A DNA stretch of 64,000 bases from Comamonas terrae (GTDB taxonomy: Bacteria > Pseudomonadota > Gammaproteobacteria > Burkholderiales > Burkholderiaceae_C). Location of the stretch: contig NZ_BCNT01000010.1 of NCBI RefSeq assembly GCF_001544075.1, positions 86,938 to 150,937 of the forward strand. Direction: 5' to 3'. Position numbers and translations under genes: made by a program. Below the pieces are notes generated by a model. The model saw only the letters and a list, made by a program, of their open reading frames with translations. It made no database searches and was not told the origin of the DNA. Every line of letters begins with the position of its first letter. Within the stretch, counting starts at the first letter, position 1. This document shows, piece by piece, positions 24,437-33,297 of the stretch.

Positions 24437-26163
24437 ACAAGCATCTGCAACACACGCTGGCAGGCGCGCTGGCCCTGGGCACGGCGGGCGCGGCCCTGGC
24501 CGCCGGCGGCGACGTGGGCGAGACCGCCAAGCAGGCCACCAACTGGACGGCCATCATCCTGTTCGTGGCCTTCGTGGCCGCCACGCTGTGGATCACCAAG
24601 TGGGCCGCAGCCAAGACCCGCTCGGCCGCCGATTTCTACACCGCGGGCGGCGGCATCACGGGCTTCCAGAACGGCCTGGCGATCGCGGGCGACTACATGT
24701 CGGCCGCCTCCTTCCTGGGCATCTCGGCATCGGTCATGGCCAACGGCTACGACGGCCTGATCTACTCCATCGGCTTCCTCGTGGGCTGGCCCATCCTGAC
24801 CTTTCTGCTGGCCGAGCGGCTGCGCAACCTGGGCAAGTTCACCTTTGCCGATGTGGCCGGCTACCGCTTCGCCCAGACGCCGTTCCGCGCCTTCGCGGCC
24901 AGCGGCACGCTGGTGGTCGTGGCCTTCTACCTGATTGCGCAGATGGTGGGTGCCGGCCAGCTGATCAAGCTGCTGTTCGGCCTGGACTACTGGGTCGCCG
25001 TGGTGCTGGTCGGCGCGCTGATGATGATCTACGTGCTGTTCGGCGGCATGACGGCCACCACCTGGGTGCAGATCATCAAGGCCGTGATGCTGCTGGCCGG
25101 CGTGAGCTTCATGGGCTTCATGATCATGGCCAGGTACGGCTTCAGTTTCGAGGCCCTGTTCGCCGACGGCGTGCGCGTGCGCACTGAGATCGCCTCCAGC
25201 AGCGGCAAGTCGCCCGAGGAGGCGGCCAAGCTGGGCCTGGCCATCATGGGCCCGGGCGGCTTCATCAAGGACCCGATCTCGGCCATCAGCTTCGGCATGG
25301 CGCTGATGTTCGGCACGCTGGGCCTGCCCCACATCCTGATGCGCTTCTTCACCGTGCCCGACGCCAAGGAGGCGCGCAAGAGCGTGTTCTGGGCCACCAC
25401 CTGGATCGGCTACTTCTACATCCTGATCTTCATCATCGGCTTCGGCGCTATCACCATGGTGCTGACCAATCCCGATATGGCCGACACGGCCAAGGGCGTG
25501 ATCAAGGGCGGCGCCGGCACGGCCAACATGGCGGCCGTGCTGGTGGCCAAGAGCGTGGGCGGCGACGTGTTCTACGGCTTCATCTCGGCCGTGGCCTTCG
25601 CCACCATCCTGGCCGTGGTTGCGGGCCTGACCCTGTCCGGCGCCTCGGCCGTCTCGCACGACCTGTACGCCACCGTGTTCAAGAAGGGCAAGGCCGACAG
25701 CGCTTCCGAGCTCAAGGTCTCGCGCATCACCACGGTCTGCCTGGGCATCGTGGCCGTGCTGCTGGGCATCGTGTTCGAGAAGCAGAACATCGCCTTCATG
25801 GTGTCCCTGGCCTTCGCGGTCGCGGCTTCAGCCAACTTCCCGCCGCTGCTGCTGTCGGTGCTGTGGAAGGACTGCACGACCCGCGGCGCCGTGGTCGGCG
25901 GCTTCCTGGGCCTGATCTCCTCGGTAGGCCTGACCATCGTCTCGCCCTCGGTCTGGGAAGCCACGCTGGGCAATCCCGCAGGCTCCTCCTGGTTTCCCTA
26001 CACCTCGCCGGCCCTGTTCTCCATGGCCATCGGCTTTGCGGGCGTGTGGCTGTTCTCGGTGCTCGACAAGAGCGGCCAGGCAGCCAGGGAGCGCGCGGCC
26101 TTCCCCGCGCAGCAGGTGCGCTCGGAAACCGGCCTGGGTGCCTCGGGCGCCTCCGGCCACTGA
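24433..26163 (+). CDS. actP: cation/acetate symporter ActP
   Basis: This 576-residue member of the solute:sodium symporter family takes up acetate and other short-chain monocarboxylates. It has a cleavable N-terminal signal-like segment (AGAALAAGG) followed by about 13 helices. Typical ActP motifs include [28 protein letters not shown] and [13 protein letters not shown]. Start ATG overlaps the DUF485 stop. Acetate scavenging fits the acetyl-CoA-centred metabolism elsewhere in the window (leucine route, thiolase, AceK). A terminator follows. Confidence 0.95.
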   Translation: MNKHLQHTLAGALALGTAGAALAAGGDVGETAKQATNWTAIILFVAFVAATLWITKWAAAKTRSAADFYTAGGGITGFQNGLAIAGDYMSAASFLGISASVMANGYDGLIYSIGFLVGWPILTFLLAERLRNLGKFTFADVAGYRFAQTPFRAFAASGTLVVVAFYLIAQMVGAGQLIKLLFGLDYWVAVVLVGALMMIYVLFGGMTATTWVQIIKAVMLLAGVSFMGFMIMARYGFSFEALFADGVRVRTEIASSSGKSPEEAAKLGLAIMGPGGFIKDPISAISFGMALMFGTLGLPHILMRFFTVPDAKEARKSVFWATTWIGYFYILIFIIGFGAITMVLTNPDMADTAKGVIKGGAGTANMAAVLVAKSVGGDVFYGFISAVAFATILAVVAGLTLSGASAVSHDLYATVFKKGKADSASELKVSRITTVCLGIVAVLLGIVFEKQNIAFMVSLAFAVAASANFPPLLLSVLWKDCTTRGAVVGGFLGLISSVGLTIVSPSVWEATLGNPAGSSWFPYTSPALFSMAIGFAGVWLFSVLDKSGQAARERAAFPAQQVRSETGLGASGASGH

Positions 26164-26207
26164 TCTCGGGACCTCGCCCGGCGCCAGCCGCCGGGTGCCT
26201 TACTTCC

Positions 26208-26233
26208 AGGAGCGTTCGATACGCTCCTTTTTT
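26208..26233 (+). terminator. rho-independent terminator after actP
   Basis: AGGAGCG (26208-26214) and CGCTCCT (26222-26228) form a perfect 7-bp stem with a 7-nt loop, running into six T residues. Confidence 0.9.
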
Positions 26234-26384
26234 CATACCTATTTCTTTGAGCCCAAAGCGACCCCGAGGCCATGCTCTTGCGGATGGCGGGCACTCATCT
26301 CACTTCAGAGTGCCGGGCCGAGACCCGGCGCGGCCGGCGACGACTCTGCCGCATGCAATGCACACCAGAATACGCCTAGGCAAG

Positions 26385-26455
26385 GCCTGGGCTTCATTGA
26401 AATTTCGATGCAATGCCCTCCCATCAAGCGTCGATAGCTATCGATTCAGGAGTCG
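26385..26455 (-). repeat. intergenic repeat, family B, copy 2
   Basis: Read on the minus strand it begins at the stop codon of the exonuclease gene: TGAATCGATAGCTATCG, then ACGCTTGATGG and ATTGCATCGAAATTTCAATG. It includes the ATAGCT and CGCTTG blocks of family B. Confidence 0.5.
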
Positions 26456-27108
26456 TACCCCAGCAGCCGGCGCAGCTTGATGAAGGCCAGCCCGGCCATG
26501 ACTGCGTCGTTGAGCGCGTCGTGCGCATCGCGCAGCGGCAGCTGAAGATCGCGCATCATGGTGTCGAAGCGCAGGTCGATGCCGGCATTGTCATGCTGCT
26601 GGTAAGGCGGCAGCTGAAGGAACTTGTAGTCGTGGTACAGGGCCGAGACTTCGACGGCCGGCTGAGGCAGCGGCATGCCCAGCAGCGGGCGGGCGATGCG
26701 GTTGAGCATGGCCAGGTCGAATTCGAGGTAATAGCCCACCAGCGGCCGGCTGCCGGCAAAGTGCAGCAGGCGGCGCACGGCCTCCTGGGCCGGCAGGCCC
26801 CGGGCCAGGTCGCGTTCGCGCAGGCGGTGGATGCGCACGCTCTCGGGCGATACGCCGCGTTCGGGCTGCACCAGCAGCTCCAGCCGCTCGCTGGTCAGCA
26901 GCCGATCGCCTACGATGCGCACCGCGCCTATGGAGACGATCTCGTCGCGGCGCCGGTCCAGACCCGTGGTCTCGCAGTCCAGCGCCACCCATTCACGGGG
27001 CGGCGGCTCATCGAACAGGAAAGCGAATTGCGGATCGGCCAGGCGCCGTCGCTGGCGGCCAAGCCGCCAGCGCGCCAGGCTCCCAAAGAATCCGGCGGGC
27101 GGGTTCAT
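26446..27108 (-). CDS. DnaQ-like 3'-5' exonuclease (PolC/epsilon family)
   Basis: This 220-residue DEDDh exonuclease resembles the DNA polymerase III epsilon subunit. The first acidic motif is ALDCETTGL with Asp44 and Glu46, and the last motif is HDALNDAVMA near residue 195. A basic N-terminal extension (about 1-35) precedes the fold. It lacks the C-terminal tail by which true DnaQ binds the polymerase, so it is probably not the replicative proofreading subunit. Its ATG overlaps the stop of the upstream DUF294/CBS gene (ATGA), showing tight coupling. This exonuclease and signalling-protein pair is often found next to actP. Confidence 0.85.
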   Translation of the reverse strand: MNPPAGFFGSLARWRLGRQRRRLADPQFAFLFDEPPPREWVALDCETTGLDRRRDEIVSIGAVRIVGDRLLTSERLELLVQPERGVSPESVRIHRLRERDLARGLPAQEAVRRLLHFAGSRPLVGYYLEFDLAMLNRIARPLLGMPLPQPAVEVSALYHDYKFLQLPPYQQHDNAGIDLRFDTMMRDLQLPLRDAHDALNDAVMAGLAFIKLRRLLGYDS

Positions 27109-28937
27109 GGCACCAGGTCCAGCCGCAGGCGCTGGTGCAGCAGCACCTTGAAGCGCTTGACCACGGACAACGCATCCTTGAGCAGGTCGCGCTCCAGGCT
27201 GCTCAGCCGCGCGGGGTCCACATTGCCCGTGACGGTGCGCCCCAGCTCCAGCTCGGCCAGTCCCGCGCCCAGCCGCAGCCCCATCAGAAAATGCAGGCCT
27301 TCGAGCAGTTCCCCGCCCAGCCCGGCATCCAGCACACCCTGGGCCTGCAGGGCGGCAATGCGCTCGGCCGTGCCGGTTTCGGCAATGCGGTGCTGCAACG
27401 CCAGGCTGCGCACCCCGTGCACGATGGGAAAGATGCCGGCCTTCTTGAGGTTGACGGCGCGTGCCTCGTCGCCCAGGCCCAGCAGGCGGTTCCACCAGCC
27501 GGCGGCACTGCCGAAGGCGTCGATGTCCGCAGCAAAACGGGCCAGGTGCCCGTCGTTGTCAGCGGCCAGCGCCAGCAGCTGCTGGCGCACGGCCTCCAGA
27601 AGCGCGGCATCGCCGGCCACGGCATGGGCGTCCATGAAGATGGCCAGGCGCATCAGATCGCCCTCGCGCGGCAGCAGCAGCCATTCGCGCACGCGCCGGC
27701 CGAATTCGGCGGCAGCGCCGCGCCACTGCGGATTGCTGAGCATGATGCCGCCCGGGCACTCGGGATAGCCGAAACGCTCCAGCACGGCGGAAAAGCGCTC
27801 ACAGATCGCACCCAGGTCCGCAGGCGGCATATAGCCGTCGCGCAGCAGCAGGCCGTTGTCCTGGTCGGTCTTGAGCAACTGCTCGCCGCGCCCTTCGCTG
27901 CCCATGACGAACAGGCAGCTGTTGGCCACCAGTTCGGCCGGCGCCAGCATCTGCCAGGCGCGCTCGAACAGGCGCGCATTGAGCTGCTGCACCAGCCTGG
28001 CCATCAGTCCCATGCGCATGCCGCTGCGGTGCAGCGCCGCCACCAGCCGCGTGACCTGGCCCGCGGCCTGCTCCAGCGCCGCCAAATCCCGGGCCTGCTC
28101 GATCTGCACGGTGATCAGGTGCGAATGGTTGGCAAGAAAGCTGAACAGGTCCAGCGCCTCCAGGATGCCCCGCACCTGTCCCGCCTCGTCGAGCACCACG
28201 AGCCGGTGCACGCGCGCGCGCAGCAGCAGCACCATGGCATCGCCGAGCTGGTCGCCGGCGCGCACCGTGACCACGGGATGGCTGGCAAACTCGCCCACGG
28301 CCAGGCGGTCCAGCGGCCGGCCGTCGAGAATGGCGCGCTGCAGCGTGGTGCTCGTGAAGATGCCCAGCTCTCCCCCATTCTTGTCCGCCAGCCCCGACAC
28401 CAGCACGCTGGTCGTGCGCTCGGCATGGAACAGGCGCGTCACCGAAACAACGTCCGTGCCGGCATCCACCACATGGGCGGGGCGCAGATAGGCCTGGTCC
28501 ACGCGCGCCAGCGTCAGCGACTGCAGCTCGTGCCGGCCGGCGCGCTGGGCCAGCGTGCCGAGCTTGTGGCCCAGGTCGGAAAACAGCAGTGCGCCGAAAG
28601 CCGTGTTGCGCGCGATCAGCGCATTGACGGTGTCATGCGCCAGTTGGTAGGCCACGAGCTCTTCGGCCACCACGAAGCGGCTGCTGACGCGCCCGGCCAC
28701 CAGGCCGCGCCCGTCGAAGCAGTCATCTGGTCCGTAGGTGGCCAGCACCTCCTCGCCCTCGAGCTGCGTGACATGGCCCTTGATGATGACGAACAGATGC
28801 GCGGGACGGTCGCCCACATCGAGCACCACGGCCCCTTCGGGGAAGTAGGCGATATCGACGCTGGCGCGCACCAGCGCCTGTTCGCCGGGGTCCAGGCAGT
28901 CGAAGGGCGAGGCCGAGAAATTGAAGGCATTGGGCAT
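27105..28937 (-). CDS. cyclic-nucleotide-binding, CBS and DUF294 nucleotidyltransferase-like signalling protein
   Basis: This 610-residue cytoplasmic protein has a cNMP-binding-like beta-roll at about residues 15-120, a pair of CBS domains at about 155-275, and a nucleotidyltransferase-like DUF294 domain from about 300, with GSEGRGEQ at 346-353 and DQD at 358-360, then the DUF294 C-terminal domain. CBS pairs usually sense adenine nucleotides, so the protein may link energy state or cNMP to an unknown transfer reaction. ATG 28937 (start MPNAFNFSAS) is chosen because the domain starts there. Upstream in-frame residues are not protein-like. It is convergent with DUF485-actP and coupled to the exonuclease, which suggests control of acetate metabolism, not proven. 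Confidence 0.85.
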   Translation of the reverse strand: MPNAFNFSASPFDCLDPGEQALVRASVDIAYFPEGAVVLDVGDRPAHLFVIIKGHVTQLEGEEVLATYGPDDCFDGRGLVAGRVSSRFVVAEELVAYQLAHDTVNALIARNTAFGALLFSDLGHKLGTLAQRAGRHELQSLTLARVDQAYLRPAHVVDAGTDVVSVTRLFHAERTTSVLVSGLADKNGGELGIFTSTTLQRAILDGRPLDRLAVGEFASHPVVTVRAGDQLGDAMVLLLRARVHRLVVLDEAGQVRGILEALDLFSFLANHSHLITVQIEQARDLAALEQAAGQVTRLVAALHRSGMRMGLMARLVQQLNARLFERAWQMLAPAELVANSCLFVMGSEGRGEQLLKTDQDNGLLLRDGYMPPADLGAICERFSAVLERFGYPECPGGIMLSNPQWRGAAAEFGRRVREWLLLPREGDLMRLAIFMDAHAVAGDAALLEAVRQQLLALAADNDGHLARFAADIDAFGSAAGWWNRLLGLGDEARAVNLKKAGIFPIVHGVRSLALQHRIAETGTAERIAALQAQGVLDAGLGGELLEGLHFLMGLRLGAGLAELELGRTVTGNVDPARLSSLERDLLKDALSVVKRFKVLLHQRLRLDLVP

Positions 28938-29107
28938 GGCTGTGCAGGGCTTGGCATCCGCTATGCCTTCAGTGTGCCCGCAATGCCTTATGGATCGATT
29001 GCGCGAAACTTGCGCCCCCACCCCGCATGGGCGCAAGGCCCGCAACCGCGGCCGCAGGGGTGCCCGCCTTCCAAGAAGATTTCCGCGGGCGGCTCAGGAA
29101 GAAGCCG

Positions 29108-29881
29108 TCACCGTCCCCAGGCGCAGCCGCCGTCCACCACCAGCGTGGAGCCGACCACGTAGTCGCCGGCGCGCGAGGCCAGGAAAATGGCCGCGCCGGC
29201 CATGTCCTCGGGCGTGCCGATGCGGCCCAGCGGCACGCGTGCCGCGGTCTCCTCGGCATGGTCGCGCGCGCTCTTGTTCATCTCGGAGGCAAAAGGACCG
29301 GGGGCGATGGCGCTGACCACGATGCGCTCGGGCGCCAGGCGCAGCGCCAGGCGCTTGGTCAGATGGATCAGGCCGGCCTTGCTGGCCGCATAGGAATAGG
29401 TTTCCCAGGGATTGACCGAAATGCCGTCGATCGAGGCGATGTGGATCACCTTGGCCAGATGCTCGCCCGCCGCAGCCTTGCGCAGCATGGGCGTGAGCGC
29501 CTGGGTCAGGAAGAACGGCGACTTCATGTTCAGGTCGACCACCTTGTCCCAGCCGCTTTCCGGGAACTCGTCATAGGGTGCCCCCCAGGCCGCGCCCGCG
29601 TTGTTGACAAGGATGTCGAGCTGGCTTTCATGCCGGGCATAGGCCTCGACCAGCGCCTTCACGCCGTCCAGCGTGGACACATCGGCCGGCAGCGAGATGC
29701 AATGGCCCAGGGCCGACAGCTCGCGCGCCGTTTCGTCGCAGGCCTCGGCCTTGCGCGCCGAGATATAGACGCGTGCGCCCTGGCGCAGAAAGCCTTCGGC
29801 AATCATGCGGCCGATGCCGCGCGAGCCGCCGGTGACAAGGGCCGCGCGGCCCTTGAGCGAAAACAGTTGCTGGGTATCCAT
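29108..29881 (-). CDS. SDR family oxidoreductase
   Basis: This 257-residue classical short-chain dehydrogenase/reductase uses NAD(P)H on a hydroxyl/keto substrate. The cofactor motif TGGSRGIG is at residues 17-24, NNAG near 93-96, and the catalytic Ser150, Tyr164 and Lys168 (YAASK) are all present. The C terminus ends in VVDGGCAWGR. It resembles RhlG/FabG-type reductases and gluconate or 3-ketoacyl reductases, but the substrate is not assignable. It stands alone, with a structured repeat element on its upstream side. Confidence 0.88.
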   Translation of the reverse strand: MDTQQLFSLKGRAALVTGGSRGIGRMIAEGFLRQGARVYISARKAEACDETARELSALGHCISLPADVSTLDGVKALVEAYARHESQLDILVNNAGAAWGAPYDEFPESGWDKVVDLNMKSPFFLTQALTPMLRKAAAGEHLAKVIHIASIDGISVNPWETYSYAASKAGLIHLTKRLALRLAPERIVVSAIAPGPFASEMNKSARDHAEETAARVPLGRIGTPEDMAGAAIFLASRAGDYVVGSTLVVDGGCAWGR

Positions 29882-29974
29882 GGTGGTGCAGTCTCCTGAA
29901 ATCTACTGCGCCAGCTTATGCAATTGCCTTGAAAGCCACGGTCACCAAGGCGCCAAGGGCGCAGGGCCTACGCC

Positions 29975-30129
29975 TAGGGCGTCGCACGTGGATCGCGTTG
30001 TGCAGCCTTGGGATGGATGCAAGGCGCCGGGCCGCAGCAAGGTAGGCACCTTGCAAGGGCCGGCAACGCCGCAGACGCCCAAGGCTGCACAACCCTTCGG
30101 GCAAGCCAGGGTTATGTGAACACGCCCTA
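29975..30129. repeat. structured 155-bp element with nested inverted repeats
   Basis: Outer 8-bp ends TAGGGCGT (29975-29982) and ACGCCCTA (30122-30129) are perfect inverted repeats. Inside is a perfect 16-bp pair, GTTGTGCAGCCTTGGG (29997-30012) and CCCAAGGCTGCACAAC (30078-30093), and inside that a 10-of-11 pair, TGCAAGGCGCC (30018-30028) with GGCACCTTGCA (30045-30055). AACCCT and AGGGTT (30091-30096, 30108-30113) add a side hairpin. It could be a MITE-like element or a large RNA hairpin. No transposase is present. Confidence 0.75.
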
Positions 30130-30762
30130 ACCCAGCCCGGACTCCACGCCCGCGCAGGCCTCCCATTGCCGCTCGAACCAGGCATCGCCCTGCAGATAGG
30201 CGCGCAGCATGGGCAGGCCGTCCAGGCCCCAGAACACATGTCCGTCCACTTCCCAGGCCGGCACGCCGAACACGCCGGCCTGCGCAGCCTGCTGCGTGTT
30301 GCTGCGCAGCCATTGCTTGACCGTTTCCTCGTCGGCCTGGCTGTTCAGCTGCCCGGCCAGCCCGTGCCGCAAGGCATCGAGGCGCCCGGGCTCCAGCGCA
30401 TCCTGCCCGCCCTCCCAGACATGGCGGAACACGGTTTCGGCGACAAAGCGGTTGACGGCTCCATCCTGGCCGTGGGCGAGTGCCAGGCGCAGCAGCGGCA
30501 GCGGCTTGAACGGATGCCGCGCCGGCATCTGCAGCGGCACGCCATGGGCGTGGCCCAGCCAGCTCACATGGCGGTAGGTCCAGGCCCGCTTGGCCGGGAT
30601 GCCGGCCGGCCCCGGATTGGCATTCTGCTGCAGCAGCGCACCCAGCAACACCGGGCGATATTCGGCGTGATAGCTCAGCCCCTGCAGCACCTCGGGCATC
30701 CGGGCAAAGGCCAGCCACGCATAGGGAGAGACAAAGTCCAGATAGCAAATGAGATGCTTCAT
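30127..30762 (-). CDS. 2-hydroxychromene-2-carboxylate isomerase/DsbA-like protein
   Basis: This 211-residue thioredoxin-fold protein belongs to the DsbA/HCCA-isomerase/kappa-GST superfamily. It starts KHLICYLDFVSPYAWLAF, where the Ser of SPY replaces the CxxC of DsbA, and has FGVPAWEVDGHVFWGLDG near the C terminus, typical of HCCA isomerases. No signal peptide is present, so it is cytoplasmic. Such proteins isomerise glutathione-dependent intermediates of naphthalene-type degradation, but many have unknown substrates. Start ATG 30762 follows GGAGGAAGGC. It is the last gene of a YbaK-DUF1289-isomerase operon. Its stop lies inside the terminal repeat of the structured element. Confidence 0.82.
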   Translation of the reverse strand: MKHLICYLDFVSPYAWLAFARMPEVLQGLSYHAEYRPVLLGALLQQNANPGPAGIPAKRAWTYRHVSWLGHAHGVPLQMPARHPFKPLPLLRLALAHGQDGAVNRFVAETVFRHVWEGGQDALEPGRLDALRHGLAGQLNSQADEETVKQWLRSNTQQAAQAGVFGVPAWEVDGHVFWGLDGLPMLRAYLQGDAWFERQWEACAGVESGLG

Positions 30763-30779
30763 GCCTTCCTCCGGATCCA

Positions 30780-31085
30780 TCAGGCCGAGCGTGGATCGTT
30801 CAGGCCCGCTCGTTGCAGCAGCCTGCCCCAGATCTGCAGGCGCTCGGCCGCATCGGCTTTGGACCAGGCGCGGATCTCGTCGATCGTGCGAAAGCAGCCC
30901 TGACAATGGCTGCGGTCCTCGGTCATGCGGCAGACGTTGATGCAGGGCGATGCCACCGGCTCCCCGGCATCCGCCCCGGCCAGGGCCGCCCGGGCCTTCC
31001 AGGCCAGCTGCTTGCGCTGCTGGGCCTGCAGATGGGCCTGCTGTTCGGGTGCCAGCACCTCGCTGCTGTTGGCTACGCTGCTCAT
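30780..31085 (-). CDS. DUF1289 cysteine-rich protein
   Basis: This 101-residue cytoplasmic protein has the DUF1289 signature SPCINVCRMTEDRSHCQGC at about residues 47-65, four cysteines likely binding a metal or Fe-S cluster, followed by RTIDEIRAWSKAD. The N terminus is helical and Gln/Ala-rich. Its function is unknown. The ATG overlaps the stop of the YbaK gene (ATGA), and the isomerase starts 17 bp after its stop, so all three form one operon. Confidence 0.85.
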   Translation of the reverse strand: MSSVANSSEVLAPEQQAHLQAQQRKQLAWKARAALAGADAGEPVASPCINVCRMTEDRSHCQGCFRTIDEIRAWSKADAAERLQIWGRLLQRAGLNDPRSA

Positions 31086-31576
31086 GCGACCACCACGTCC
31101 GACCAGGGTGCCCCGGTCAGTTCCTGCAGCTGCCGCGGCGTCGCGGGGAACACGCCATGCGGATGGCCGGCGGCCGCCCACACGGTGTCGAAGCGCTGCA
31201 GCTCCTGGTCCATCAGCGTGACCGGCTTTGCTGCATGCGCCACGGGGCTGACGCCGCCGATGGAAAAGCCGGTGCTGGCCTTCACGAAGTCCGCATCCGC
31301 GCGGCCTATGGGTCCTACCAGCTGGGCCACCTTCTTTTCGTCCACGCGCCTGTCGCCCGAAGTCACGACCAGCACGGGCGCGCCGTCGCTTCGGCGCCTG
31401 AAGATGATGCTCTTGGCCACCTGGCCCACGAGAATGCCAAGCTGCTCGGCCGCCTCCTGGGCCGTGCGCGCCGCGCCGTCCAGCATCCGCGGCAGATGGG
31501 GGTGCTGCGCCTGCTGCAGGAATGCAGCCACGCGCTGCACGCCCTCAGGCAAGGTATGAAGTTCCGAACCGCACAT
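31082..31576 (-). CDS. YbaK/EbsC family aminoacyl-tRNA deacylase
   Basis: This 164-residue single-domain editing protein of the YbaK/ProX family hydrolyses mischarged aminoacyl-tRNA in the cytoplasm. The family pattern is visible as QVAKSIIFRR, with the conserved lysine, then VVTSGDRRVDEKKVAQLVG and GFSIGGVSPV. This set fits YbaK-type and not the longer ProRS insertion domain. Which tRNA is edited cannot be assigned. It is the first gene of the three-gene operon. Confidence 0.88.
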   Translation of the reverse strand: MCGSELHTLPEGVQRVAAFLQQAQHPHLPRMLDGAARTAQEAAEQLGILVGQVAKSIIFRRRSDGAPVLVVTSGDRRVDEKKVAQLVGPIGRADADFVKASTGFSIGGVSPVAHAAKPVTLMDQELQRFDTVWAAAGHPHGVFPATPRQLQELTGAPWSDVVVA

Positions 31577-31613
31577 AAACCAAATTTCCTGTTTCCTGTC
31601 TTGATGCCGGCGC

Positions 31614-32159
31614 TCAGCGCAGCCGGGCCTGCAACTGGCGCAGCTCCTGCTGCATGTCGCGCAGATCGGCCTGCAGAAAGGCCATGCGGCTGGCGCTGGC
31701 GCCGGCCCGCTCGGCCCGGATTTCCTTTTTCTTGTCGTCTATTTTCCTCTCCAGCTCGGAGATGGCCTGCCGGGCCTCGATGCGGTCGCGCGCCGGCGTG
31801 TAGCCGTCGAGGAAGGCGCCTTCGAGAGCCGGCGGGCAGTAGCCGGGCTGGAAGCGCCCGCCCTGCTCGGCAAAGGCCTTGCCGTTCTCCGGCGTGCAGA
31901 ACGTGCGCAGTCCCTGCATCCAGCCGCGCTGGTAGGCGCGCAGATCCACGACCACGCCCTGCTTGCGGCAGCTGCGCTCATGCGATAGTGCCCGGCTGCG
32001 CAAGTCCTTCTTGCCGTCCATGGCATCGAGCTGGCCCAGGTACTGCCAGTCGGTATCGCGGCACTCGTCGGCGTCCATGCCGGCGCACGCCGAGAGCAGC
32101 ACGGCGGCCGCCAGCGCGGCGGCGCGGCCCGGGGAAAGGAAAAAAGCGTTGGGTGACAT
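31614..32159 (-). CDS. DUF2799 lipoprotein
   Basis: This 181-residue predicted lipoprotein has a signal peptide ending in the lipobox LLSAC near residue 25, so it is probably anchored in the outer membrane. After it come DTDWQYLGQLDA and RAYQRGWMQGLRTFC, typical of DUF2799, and QPGYCPPALEGAFLDGY. The last 50 residues are strongly charged and predicted coiled coil (ELERKIDDKKKEIRAERAG). Four cysteines are outside the lipobox. No function is known. It lies between the YbaK operon and HMG-CoA lyase. Confidence 0.8.
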   Translation of the reverse strand: MSPNAFFLSPGRAAALAAAVLLSACAGMDADECRDTDWQYLGQLDAMDGKKDLRSRALSHERSCRKQGVVVDLRAYQRGWMQGLRTFCTPENGKAFAEQGGRFQPGYCPPALEGAFLDGYTPARDRIEARQAISELERKIDDKKKEIRAERAGASASRMAFLQADLRDMQQELRQLQARLR

Positions 32160-32215
32160 GGGCCGGCATGTTAGCGCCAAGCCCGGCCGCCGCCAGCGAA
32201 GGCCGGGTCTGCAGA

Positions 32216-33136
32216 TCAGCCCGCGCGCCTGGCCATCAGGGCCCTGGCCACGCGCGACTGCGTGGGCCGGCCCAGGTGCTCGCTGATGTACTGGCCCGCG
32301 TCGATCAGCTTTTCCAGATGGATGCCGGTGTCTATGCCCAGGCCCTGCAGCAGGTAGACCACGTCCTCCGTGGCCACGTTGCCGGTGGCGCCCTTCGCAT
32401 ACGGGCAGCCGCCCAGGCCCGCGACCGAGGACTGGAAGTTCCACACGCCCAGCTGCAGTGCCGCCAGCGTGTTGGACAGGGCCTGGCCGTAGGTGTCGTG
32501 GAAGTGCCCCGAGATCTCGTCGACGCCGAAATGGCGCAGCGTGGCCTCGATGGCGCGCTGCACCTTGAGCGGTGTGCCCACGCCGATGGTGTCGGCCACG
32601 TCCACGCGCTGCACGCCGATGCCCTTCATCAGCCCGGCCAGGTAGTCGACCCGCTCGGGGGCGATCTCGCCCTCGTAGGGGCAGCCCACGGTGCAGCTCA
32701 TGGCGCCGCGCACCTGGATGCCGGCCGCGCGCGCGGCCTCCACCACGGGTGCAAAGCGCTCGATGCTCTCGGCGATGGAGCAGTTGATGTTCCTCTGGCT
32801 GAAGGCCTCGCTGGCCGCGCCGAAGACCACGATCTCGTCGGGCCAGTACTCGCGGGGCGCGGCCACGGCGGCCTCGAAGCCCTTCATGTTGGGCGTCAGC
32901 ACCGAATAGCGCACCCCGCTCTTGCGGGCGATGCCGGCCATGACCTCGGCGTTGTCGGCCATCTGCGGCACCCACTTGGGCGAGACGAAGCTGGTGACCT
33001 CGATCTCCTTGAGACCGGCATCCTGCAGGCGCTGCACCAGTTCGATCTTGACCGATGCCGGCACCGGCTGCTTCTCGTTCTGCAGCCCGTCGCGCGGGCC
33101 CACGTCGACGATCTTCACGCGTGCGGGGTAATCCAT
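32216..33136 (-). CDS. liuE: hydroxymethylglutaryl-CoA lyase
   Basis: HMG-CoA lyase splits 3-hydroxy-3-methylglutaryl-CoA into acetoacetate and acetyl-CoA, the last step of leucine degradation. The 306-residue product has the DRE-TIM barrel start DVGPRDGLQNE, the metal-ligand motif GHFHD (His211, His213), and the catalytic loop GLGGCPYAKG with Cys244. The ATG at 33136 follows AGGAGAGA. It is the last leucine-pathway gene of the minus-strand cluster 39.7-32.2 kb, after MCC alpha and a hydroxyacid dehydrogenase. Confidence 0.96.
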   Translation of the reverse strand: MDYPARVKIVDVGPRDGLQNEKQPVPASVKIELVQRLQDAGLKEIEVTSFVSPKWVPQMADNAEVMAGIARKSGVRYSVLTPNMKGFEAAVAAPREYWPDEIVVFGAASEAFSQRNINCSIAESIERFAPVVEAARAAGIQVRGAMSCTVGCPYEGEIAPERVDYLAGLMKGIGVQRVDVADTIGVGTPLKVQRAIEATLRHFGVDEISGHFHDTYGQALSNTLAALQLGVWNFQSSVAGLGGCPYAKGATGNVATEDVVYLLQGLGIDTGIHLEKLIDAGQYISEHLGRPTQSRVARALMARRAG

Positions 33137-33182
33137 TCCATCTCTCCTATCGTTTCTATTCCCTCACCTATGAACAGGCACC

Positions 33183-33296
33183 CCCCAAGAAGGGGACGCC
33201 CGGCAAGGGCCTGGGCGGCCCCGCCGCCCCGCAGCGTTGGCGTCGCTCCCCTTCCGCAGAGAACGGGGCAAGCCGCGTGGCAGCTCAGGGGGAACC
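33183..33296 (-). repeat. intergenic repeat, family A, copy 3
   Basis: Read on the minus strand: CCCCCTGAGCTGCC, then a GGGGAGCGACGCC block and GCTGCGGGGCGGC, the family A core. It fills the space between the hydroxyacid dehydrogenase stop and the HMG-CoA lyase start. Confidence 0.65.
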
Positions 33297-33297
33297 G

